From NCBI GenBank assembly GCA_918298275.1, contig CAKJZO010000043.1, positions 1 through 47,299 on the forward strand: 47,299 bases of DNA, written 5' to 3'. The notes below the pieces were generated by a model, which searched no databases, had not been told where the DNA came from, and saw only the letters and a program-made list of their open reading frames with translations. A program made the translations under genes and the position numbers. The stretch comes from Spirochaetota bacterium (GTDB lineage: Bacteria; Spirochaetota; Spirochaetia; Sphaerochaetales; Sphaerochaetaceae). Positions 39,209 to 46,022 of this stretch are shown piece after piece. Each line of letters begins with the position of its first letter. Within the stretch, counting starts at the first letter, position 1.

Positions 39209-40198
39209 TCAGTTATTAATCTTATTCATCGCTTCCTTCAGCGTGAAGTCGACCCAGATTATCCCTACATCGTTGCCTGATTTGCAACCATCTACAATGA
39301 ACTGCCCGAGCTCTTTAGCAGGATTTGAATACTTTCCCCAGACTTTTGATCTATCAGCAGAATAACCAATCTGGAACATCACCGGATTAGGGGCATAGTG
39401 CTCAGCCCAAGCAGCGAAATCATCTCTCTGTTCCTCAGGTGAATCATAATACTGACTGTCATTAACAAAAATAAGCCCATCCCTGTATTTTGGGGGGAGC
39501 CAATTATCATCCCAGTGCTTGACAAATACGGTGTACTCCGGGTTGATTGCTCTGACAGCATCAACAACAGCTTTTGCCTTTGAATCCGAAAGCTTCGAGC
39601 TGTCGCCTTCTTCATCATCCGCTTTCTTTCTGTACTCGAACCATTCAACATCAATACCAAAGCCCTTGACGCAGGAATGATGCTTATAGTGATTCATAAC
39701 TTCTTTAGCCAGAGTTACAAGATCAGCATCTCCAGGCTCAACCTGAAGCCAAACAGCGTGTCCTGCTTTATCCATTGCAGTCAAATAAGCCTCGTAGAAA
39801 TCATCTTCTGACCCTCTGACGTTTGTAATGGTTTTTGACAGCGGGAACTCAAGCGAGCACTTGCCGCTGACAATGTTATCGTTATCGTCATAGATGCTGC
39901 TGATAGTTCCGACAATAAGAATATATGCACCGGTACTACCTGCATAACAGGCAGACATTTTCTGGCCAAACCCGACCAAATCGGATGTGCTGGGGAATGT
40001 GAATTCTTTCCCGACTCTGAAACTGCTTCTCATTCCATAATAGGAAACCCTCACCCCAGCCCATTTGACAGTACAGGGTTCTCCATTTCCACCGCTTCCT
40101 TCATCGGTGAAAAGGTCTTTTAAATCATCACAAGATGTCAGTACAAAGGCCGTTACCATAATCAATGCTAAAACGATCAATACTTTCTTCATTTTCAT
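39209..40198 (-). CDS. TIM-barrel glycosidase-like lipoprotein, paralogue B
   Basis: 329 residues; lipobox VLTSC-D (Cys23). Close paralogue of the upstream gene: WAGVRVSYYGM, AVWLQVEPGDADLVTLAKEVMNHYKHHSCVKGFGIDVEWFEY, PEYTVFVKHWDDNWLP, RDGLIFVNDSQYYD, NPVMFQIGYSADRSKVWGKY, GIIWVDFTL. The FGIDVEW strand looks like the DxxDxDxE region of GH18-type barrels with one Asp and one Glu left. The start ATG overlaps the previous stop (TAATG). Substrate unknown. Confidence 0.65.
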   Translation of the reverse strand: MKMKKVLIVLALIMVTAFVLTSCDDLKDLFTDEGSGGNGEPCTVKWAGVRVSYYGMRSSFRVGKEFTFPSTSDLVGFGQKMSACYAGSTGAYILIVGTISSIYDDNDNIVSGKCSLEFPLSKTITNVRGSEDDFYEAYLTAMDKAGHAVWLQVEPGDADLVTLAKEVMNHYKHHSCVKGFGIDVEWFEYRKKADDEEGDSSKLSDSKAKAVVDAVRAINPEYTVFVKHWDDNWLPPKYRDGLIFVNDSQYYDSPEEQRDDFAAWAEHYAPNPVMFQIGYSADRSKVWGKYSNPAKELGQFIVDGCKSGNDVGIIWVDFTLKEAMNKINN

Positions 40199-41193
40199 TA
40201 CTTTCCGCTCTGCATGGCCTTCCTCAGGCTGAAGTCGACCCAGATGATACCCACGTGCTGGTCATCCTTGACGTCCTCGGCAAGGATGGCTCCGAGTTCT
40301 CCCTTGGGGTTCTCGAGCTTTCCCCAGACATCGTAGTCTGCAGGATAACCGATCTGGAACATGACCGGATTGGGATAATAGCGCTCTGCCCAGGCGGTGA
40401 AGAAGCTCTTCATCTTCTCCAGATTGTCGAAGTACTGGCTGTCATTGACGAAGATGATGTCGGATCTGTATGTGGGTGGCATCCAGCCTCCGTCCCAGTG
40501 CTTGAGAAACAGCGTGAAGCGCGGATCGACACTCTTGATGGCCTCGTCGAGGGCCTTTGCCAGATCGTCATCGATCTTTGTGCCGTAGCCTGCGGGCATG
40601 TCGGGGTTCTTTGTCTTGTACCACTCGACGTCGACGCCGAAGCCCTTGACGCACTTGTGGTCCTTGTAGAACTCCATGGTGGCCTTTGCAAGCGGAACGA
40701 GGTCGCAGTCCCCGGGCTCGACCTGAAGCCAGACCGAGTAACCCTTCTCGTCACACATATCAAGGAAGGCCTTGTTCATGTCTGCGGGGAAGTCCTCGAC
40801 GCCATCAATCTTCTGTCCTACGGGGAAGTTGACCGAGCATCTCTGGGCGCCCTCATTGCCCGTGATGGAACCGACGATCCAGATGAATGAAGGAATGCTT
40901 CCCTCATACTCGGCACCCATGCGGCCTGCATAGTTGATCCACTCTTCGGCGGAAGGCTCACGCTTGAACATGGCTTCCTTCCAGCCGTAGTCCGATCTTC
41001 TGCAGCCTGCCCAGGTGACCTTTGCGGTCTTGGTAGGCGGAATGCTCGGACCATAATCTATTTTCGGTTCTTCTACAACTGTCTTTGCAGTTTCGGTCTT
41101 CTCCTGCTTCTTGCAGGAAACGGCCAGAACCAGAACGAACAGCATTGTCACGATGGCGACATAAAAAGCAAGGCTCAAAAACTTCTTCTTCAT
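40198..41193 (-). CDS. TIM-barrel glycosidase-like lipoprotein, paralogue A
   Basis: 331 residues; lipobox VLAVSC-K (Cys27). Same layout as its neighbour: WAGCRRSDYGWKEAMF, WIVGSITGNEG, SVWLQVEPGDCDLVPLAKATMEFYKDHKCVKGFGVDVEWYKT, RFTLFLKHWDGGWMPP, DIIFVNDSQYFDN, NPVMFQIGYPADYDVWGKL, VGIIWVDFSL. Asp and Glu of GVDVEW are the best catalytic candidates. Two tandem copies imply duplication. I do not recognise a named family; GH18-like or another barrel glycosidase is the closest impression. Confidence 0.65.
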   Translation of the reverse strand: MKKKFLSLAFYVAIVTMLFVLVLAVSCKKQEKTETAKTVVEEPKIDYGPSIPPTKTAKVTWAGCRRSDYGWKEAMFKREPSAEEWINYAGRMGAEYEGSIPSFIWIVGSITGNEGAQRCSVNFPVGQKIDGVEDFPADMNKAFLDMCDEKGYSVWLQVEPGDCDLVPLAKATMEFYKDHKCVKGFGVDVEWYKTKNPDMPAGYGTKIDDDLAKALDEAIKSVDPRFTLFLKHWDGGWMPPTYRSDIIFVNDSQYFDNLEKMKSFFTAWAERYYPNPVMFQIGYPADYDVWGKLENPKGELGAILAEDVKDDQHVGIIWVDFSLRKAMQSGK

Positions 41194-41215
41194 ATGTACT
41201 TCCTTTATAACCAGG

Positions 41216-42136
41216 TCAACGGCCGATCATGGACTTTACTATTTCCATGCGTTCGGGGTCATCGACAAGATCTTCCCATTTGTAGAGGAGAACTCCATTG
41301 GACGGGCTTTCAAGCGCATAGCCCAGGACTTCTCCGAATTCTTCTTTGCTCATCTCTTCCTCCCTGTAGGCCTTCTTGACCTGTATGGAAGGAAGGATCT
41401 CGTTGCACCCCAGACTCTCCATCTCCTGCAGGAACTCCTTTATGTAGGAAGGCTCTCTGTGCATCATGTGATGGTAGACCATCGGGGTAAGATAATCGCC
41501 TATTTCAGCAAGATTACTGAAATTCTGGCCTAAAACATTTAGAATCGCGCCATCATACATGTCCTGTTTCCAAGGAACGCAATGAAGGCCGATCTTAATC
41601 TCAGGATTAATCTGCCTGATCTGGGAACAGAGGGTCAGCGCCGTCTGCTCCACTATATTCTGTCTCCAGAACTCCTGTCTTTCCATTCCCAGCCTCTGGG
41701 ACCGGCATCTGGAACAGAAACAGCTCTTCGGAAGGCTCTTTGCCTCGGCCGAAGGACTTGTCATTTCCCAGAACTGGAAGAAACGGAGGAAGTCCAGAGA
41801 CACCCCCGGCGGATTGAGAGTCCTGATATCGGAAGCTATGCGCCATCTGATGTCATTCAGATGAACCGCATCAGTGGGACACACGAAGCGCACCCAGTCA
41901 TCCGAAGCAAGACTCCCGTCCTCCAGAACGGCCAGATCCTCACCCTCGGAGGCGAGGAAAACCGGCTCTACGATGTTCCAGAAGAGCCCTCTTGAAGAGA
42001 GCTCTTCCGTAAAGGCCGGAACCAATGCGTCCCGACCGAGATATACGGTATTGAAGCCCGCCTCCTGAAGGAGGTCGACCGTCCTGCTCGTGCAGAAACG
42101 AGGGTCGTACAGCTTCACACCGTATAGACGATTCAT
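41216..42136 (-). CDS. Cytoplasmic TIM-barrel glycosidase-like protein
   Basis: 306 residues without a signal peptide. Starts LYGVKLYDPRFCTSRTVDLLQEAGFNTVYLGRDAL, a barrel beta1-alpha1 typical of GHL/DUF4015-like and alpha-amylase-like families. Later GVSLDFLRFFQFWEM (acidic strand), CFCSRCRS (a CxxC pair often seen in GHL-type barrels that act on glycans), INPEIKIGLHCVPW, YLTPMVYHH, NGVLLYKWEDL. Intracellular location fits hydrolysis of imported oligosaccharides. It lies 4 bases behind the permease gene. Confidence 0.6.
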   Translation of the reverse strand: MNRLYGVKLYDPRFCTSRTVDLLQEAGFNTVYLGRDALVPAFTEELSSRGLFWNIVEPVFLASEGEDLAVLEDGSLASDDWVRFVCPTDAVHLNDIRWRIASDIRTLNPPGVSLDFLRFFQFWEMTSPSAEAKSLPKSCFCSRCRSQRLGMERQEFWRQNIVEQTALTLCSQIRQINPEIKIGLHCVPWKQDMYDGAILNVLGQNFSNLAEIGDYLTPMVYHHMMHREPSYIKEFLQEMESLGCNEILPSIQVKKAYREEEMSKEEFGEVLGYALESPSNGVLLYKWEDLVDDPERMEIVKSMIGR

Positions 42137-42140
42137 CGGA

Positions 42141-43349
42141 TCAACCCTTGACTCCCGAGATGACCGTGCCCTGAATGAAGAACTTCTGGAAGAAGAAGAA
42201 CATCAGAATCGGCGGCACAAGCATCATGACGGTGGCAGCGGCCTTGAGGGCGCTGTTGTTGAAGTACTTGGCATCGAAGGCGGTAAGGCCCAGTGCAACA
42301 GGATAGAGTTTCTGATCCTGCAGGTAGATCAATGAATAGAAGTAGTCGTTCCACCAGAAGACTGCGGTCGACAGTGTGATTGTCAGCATGACTGCGGTTG
42401 ACTGCGGAACGATGACCTTGGCCAGAATTCCGATAGGTCCGCATCCGTCGATCTTTGCGGCCTCGTCCAGCTCAAGCGGCAGTCCCATGAAGAACTGTCT
42501 CATAAGGAAGACGTTCCACGGGCTGGCTGCGAAGTATGCTGCAACGGTCAGCGGCAGGTATGTTCCGTACCAACCGAGCTTTGTGTAGATGATGAAGCTC
42601 GGGATCAGGGATACCTGCGCCGGAAGCATCATCGTCGAAAGAAGGACGATGAACATCCAGTTGCGGCCCTTGAATTTGAACCTTGAGAATCCGTATGCAA
42701 CCAATGTGGATGACAGCAGGGCTCCGATGGTATTGATCACGACCAGGATGATCGAGTTGATGACATAGCGTCCGAAATCACCCTTGGACAGTGCATCCGG
42801 ATAGTTCGACCATGTGAACTTGACGGCCTTTACACGCTGCTCCTCAGAAGCGGGAGCTGCGAGATAGACATCGTCGAGATGATCTTCATCAAGATAGATC
42901 CACTGGCTTCCGACCTTTCCGATCTTGGCGACATGGAGCTCTTTTCCGTCGATTTCCATCGCATAGACGGAATACGGAGCGGTCTCCAGTCTGAGGTTCT
43001 TTGCATCCGAAAGCGAAGCAACTGCCTTGTCGATATGGTCCTGCTTGATGTTGATTCTCTTTCCCTCGATGGGAACGAGGTTCTTGGCCATCGTCTTGAT
43101 GACGTTCCAGAAGTCACCGGGCTTTACCTCGGGGACCGTTCTGCTGACCTGCTTGGATGAAACGGAGCCTCCGAGCATCGAAACGACCGGGTAGATGATT
43201 GCCATTGCGGCGACGACGATGATGATTATGGCCACGATGGTTCTGCGTCTGACAAGTCTGCGCTTTGTCATGACTCCGATGGAATCGGAGATGGCGAAGC
43301 CCCAGAGGAAGAGATTAATTATAACAAGGAAAAAAGCAATTATAATCAT
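42141..43349 (-). CDS. Carbohydrate ABC permease (MalG/UgpE type) with a large periplasmic insert
   Basis: 402 residues, about 120 more than usual. Helix 1 MIIIAFFLVIINLFLWGFAI is an addition supported by the strong GAGGTGAAGAA site before its ATG. Helix 2 (IVAIIIIVVAAMAIIYPVVSML) corresponds to normal MalG helix 1. A 110-residue loop follows (FWNVIKTMAKNLVPIEGKRINIK to VKFTWSNYPDAL) and then five helices with the EAA loop ELDEAAKIDGCGPIGILAKVIVPQS. The ending FIQGTVISGVKG is typical. The insert resembles that of MalF P2 in size and might contact the binding protein. Confidence 0.88.
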   Translation of the reverse strand: MIIIAFFLVIINLFLWGFAISDSIGVMTKRRLVRRRTIVAIIIIVVAAMAIIYPVVSMLGGSVSSKQVSRTVPEVKPGDFWNVIKTMAKNLVPIEGKRINIKQDHIDKAVASLSDAKNLRLETAPYSVYAMEIDGKELHVAKIGKVGSQWIYLDEDHLDDVYLAAPASEEQRVKAVKFTWSNYPDALSKGDFGRYVINSIILVVINTIGALLSSTLVAYGFSRFKFKGRNWMFIVLLSTMMLPAQVSLIPSFIIYTKLGWYGTYLPLTVAAYFAASPWNVFLMRQFFMGLPLELDEAAKIDGCGPIGILAKVIVPQSTAVMLTITLSTAVFWWNDYFYSLIYLQDQKLYPVALGLTAFDAKYFNNSALKAAATVMMLVPPILMFFFFQKFFIQGTVISGVKG

Positions 43350-44254
43350 TTCTTCACCTCCGACTCATAGAAGACCCAGAGCTCCGATGACTTGAATGTC
43401 AGCAACGTCAGCAGAAGCACGATGACGAACAGGAACCAGGCCAATGCGGATGCATAACCCATGTTTCTGAACTGGAATGCGTGCTTGTACAGATACAGGT
43501 TGTAGAACATCGTCGAATCCGCCGGTCCTCCTTTTGTAAGGACCATAGGTTCCGCGAAGTACTGGAACATTCCGATAAGACCCATGATCAGGTTGAAGAA
43601 GAAGATCGGGGTCATCTGCGGGACCGTGACATGAATCAGCTGCTGGAACTTGCTGCATCCGTCGATCTCGGCTGCCTCATAGAGTGCCGTGGGTATGCTC
43701 TGAAGACCGGACAGGTAAACGACCATTCCTCCGCCGCATCCCCAGACAGAAAGGAAGAGGAAGCAGTACAGCGTGTACTTCGGATCAAGAAGCCACTGGG
43801 GACCTCGCAGACCCGCGGTTCGCAGTATGAAGTTGATCATACCGTACTGATCGTCGAACATTCCTCTCCACAGCATGGCGACTACGACACCGCTTATCAT
43901 TGCCGGCAGATAGAAGATGGTTCGCCAGAACTTCATTCCCGGTATCTTCATATTAAGGAGATAGGCAAGCATGAAACCGGCGAACAGACCCAGCGGCAGG
44001 CTCAGGATACCGAACTTAACGGTGATCCAGAGGCTGTGCCACATCTCGCCTTTGGTGAACATCTTCACAAAATTCGAAAAACCCACCCACTTGGGAGGGT
44101 TGATCGTATCGTAATCAGTAAAGGCGAGATACATAGAGTAGACCATCGGTATGAACGTGAATACCAGAAAGCCGATGATCCAGGGGGTTATGAAAGCATA
44201 ACCCCATCTGGCATATCGTTCAGATTGCGGAATAATCCGTCTTTCTTTACTCAT
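43346..44254 (-). CDS. Carbohydrate ABC permease (MalF/UgpA type)
   Basis: 302 residues, six membrane helices, EAA motif ALYEAAEIDGCSKFQQLIHVTVPQMTP at about 205-230. Starts with a short cytoplasmic RRIIPQSERYARWGYAFITPWIIGF. Overlaps the partner permease by four bases. Belongs to the CUT1 class, which imports di- and oligosaccharides; its ATPase (MsmX-like) is not in the window and is presumably shared. Confidence 0.92.
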   Translation of the reverse strand: MSKERRIIPQSERYARWGYAFITPWIIGFLVFTFIPMVYSMYLAFTDYDTINPPKWVGFSNFVKMFTKGEMWHSLWITVKFGILSLPLGLFAGFMLAYLLNMKIPGMKFWRTIFYLPAMISGVVVAMLWRGMFDDQYGMINFILRTAGLRGPQWLLDPKYTLYCFLFLSVWGCGGGMVVYLSGLQSIPTALYEAAEIDGCSKFQQLIHVTVPQMTPIFFFNLIMGLIGMFQYFAEPMVLTKGGPADSTMFYNLYLYKHAFQFRNMGYASALAWFLFVIVLLLTLLTFKSSELWVFYESEVKK

Positions 44255-44270
44255 ATGAATACCTTAAATA

Positions 44271-45716
44271 TTATTTGGCTGCCCAGTACTCATCGAGGAT
44301 ATCCTGAACCTCGTCGTTCAGATCCTCTGCGACCTGCTCCGGTGAATCGTACAGACCGCTGATGATGCTGGCCATTGCGAACTCCATCTCATCCCAGACT
44401 CTTGAGTAACCCGGGACCCAGCTCTCGTTGTTCGGATTGTCTGCGTATGCGCCGGCATCCAGGAGAACCTTCCAGTTGATGTTCGGTCTCTCGGCCTTCT
44501 GCTCGTCGAGCCACTGTGCCTGGAGTTCCTTCATTGCAGGAATTCCGCCGTAGTTGTGGTTCAGCTTGGAGTAGATCTCGTCGCTGAAGAGCCACTTGTA
44601 GACTTCCCAAGCCTCATCAGGATGCTTGCTGCTCTTGGTGATGACGAAGGTATCGATGTTGGTTGCGGAAACAACATGGCCGTCCATTGAAGGAATTGCA
44701 CCGATGTTCCAGCTGAAGTTGGCATCCCATGTCTCGAATGCATAGCTCATCCAGGAGAATGTCTCCCAGACACCGAGTCTGTTGGATCCGAGCGGGTCGG
44801 AATCGCCGAACAGGGATGCGCCGGCGGCAGCATCTGATCTGGGTCTGACCTTCTCGACGTAAATCATTCTCTCGAGCTCTGTGAAAGCCTTGATCCACTC
44901 GGGGCTGTTCATGGTAGCTGTCTTGTAGTCATCCGACATTCCGAGTGCGACGCTTTTGCCGTTCTCGTCGAAGAACTTTCCGACCCATGCTCTCCACGGA
45001 GACCAGTCTGTTCCGTCATAACCGTACTGAACGACGTTGTCCATATCGAAGTCAGGATCGTTGGCATCGGCTCCCCACATATCCAGGGTCATGAGCCTTG
45101 CCTGCTCGTACAGCTTGTCGTATGTCCAGTCTGCAGTACCCCACTCCTCTGGCGGATACTCGAGACCGGCTCTGTCGTAGATGTCTTCGTTGTAGAACAG
45201 TGCCGAAGGATAGTAACCGATCGGGAGACCGACGAGCTTTGACTCGCCGTCGACGTTGTAGCGGTTGCTCTCGACAAGTGCATCGTCATAGTCTGAGAGG
45301 TCGATGTTGTCTTTCTTGATGTACGGTTCGATATCGAGCCACTGGTCGATGAACTGTGCGACACCCATGATTCCGACAGGTCCGCAGATATCCGGGCTCA
45401 TGCCGGCAGCGACGAGAGTTGTGAACTTGGTTGCTGCATCTGCATACGGGACTGTCAGGAACTCAAGCTCGATTCCCTTCTCTTTTCCGACTGTGTCATT
45501 GAACTGCTTCTGAAGCTCTTCATGAACTGCAATCTGTGAGGGGTCGGTACCTGTTCCGAATCCGACCATGATCTGAATCTTCACCTTCTCCTTGGCCGGA
45601 GCCTTGGCTGTGGTGGATGTTGAGGATGAACCGGAATCCCCCTTGCTGCATGATACGATCATGACCATTGCAAAGCAGAGCAGGATTGCCAAAAGGACAG
45701 TAAGTGTTTTCTTCAT
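44271..45716 (-). CDS. Carbohydrate ABC transporter solute-binding lipoprotein
   Basis: 481 residues from the ATG at 45716, which has AAGGAG at 7 bases; a GTG at 45731 is worse. Lipobox VMIVSC-S (Cys23), followed by a Ser/Thr linker. CUT1 binding-protein features: FTVPYADAATKFTTLVAAGMSPDICGP, LVGLPIGYYPSALFYNEDIYDRAGLEYPPEEWGTADWTYDKLYEQA, VVSATNIDTFVITKSSKHPDEAWEVYKWL. The stretch DPLGSNRLGVWETFSWMSY lines the sugar cleft. First gene of the operon, preceded by operators 4 and 5. Confidence 0.93.
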   Translation of the reverse strand: MKKTLTVLLAILLCFAMVMIVSCSKGDSGSSSTSTTAKAPAKEKVKIQIMVGFGTGTDPSQIAVHEELQKQFNDTVGKEKGIELEFLTVPYADAATKFTTLVAAGMSPDICGPVGIMGVAQFIDQWLDIEPYIKKDNIDLSDYDDALVESNRYNVDGESKLVGLPIGYYPSALFYNEDIYDRAGLEYPPEEWGTADWTYDKLYEQARLMTLDMWGADANDPDFDMDNVVQYGYDGTDWSPWRAWVGKFFDENGKSVALGMSDDYKTATMNSPEWIKAFTELERMIYVEKVRPRSDAAAGASLFGDSDPLGSNRLGVWETFSWMSYAFETWDANFSWNIGAIPSMDGHVVSATNIDTFVITKSSKHPDEAWEVYKWLFSDEIYSKLNHNYGGIPAMKELQAQWLDEQKAERPNINWKVLLDAGAYADNPNNESWVPGYSRVWDEMEFAMASIISGLYDSPEQVAEDLNDEVQDILDEYWAAK

Positions 45717-45839
45717 TTTTTTCTCCTTCACTCCTTCTATAGCTTTCCGTCGCCGTCAGGCGCACATACGTACACTAAACAAAAAATTTGACAAGTGCAT
45801 TTTTATGGTGTATTCTCTTTCGTGAAAAGTCAAGAAGAA

Positions 45840-45853
45840 TTTTCACGTTAAAT
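45840..45853. promoter_or_regulatory. LacI-type operator 4
   Basis: TTTTCACGTTAAAT, 13 of 14 bases identical to operators 1, 2 and 5. Its centre is 112 bp from operator 5, so both could be held by one tetramer with a small loop. Confidence 0.6.
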
Positions 45854-45951
45854 CTGACAGTTTTTTTAAATCTGTCTTTTATAATGTCTTGTAAATAATG
45901 GATTTGTATTTTTAAGCATTATAATTTGATTGCGTGAAGTTCAAAATTTTC

Positions 45952-45965
45952 TTTTCACGTTAAAA
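45952..45965. promoter_or_regulatory. LacI-type operator 5
   Basis: TTTTCACGTTAAAA, identical to operators 1 and 2, eight bases upstream of the leftward TTGAAC and 57 bases before the GH94 start codon, so it can act on both divergent promoters. Confidence 0.65.
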
Positions 45966-46022
45966 CGGAGAAAATCATTGCAATCGCTTTCAAAGGCGAA
46001 GACAGACTTTACGGAGGGTCTA

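Larger units (their letters stand above)
45717..46022. promoter_or_regulatory. Divergent control region between the ABC operon and the GH94 gene
   Basis: Over 300 bases, AT-rich and non-coding. Rightward: TTGACA-N17-TATTCT (45788-45816) and two later TATAAT boxes (45880-45885, 45920-45925) with poor -35s. Leftward: TTGAAC-N15-TATAAT (45944-45918). Operators 4 and 5 and a related TTTCGTGAAAA (45818-45828) are spread among them. ACGGAGG serves the GH94 start. Confidence 0.6.

Noticed and set aside
43481-44362. 293-codon plus-strand reading frame opposite the MalF-type permease
   Set aside because: Shadow frame: very polar, His-rich, extends across the gap between two real genes.
45856-45876. 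CTGACAG ... CTGTC inverted repeat in the GH94 control region as terminator
   Set aside because: Only five pairs with a long T-rich loop, and no gene ends here; AT-rich background explains it.
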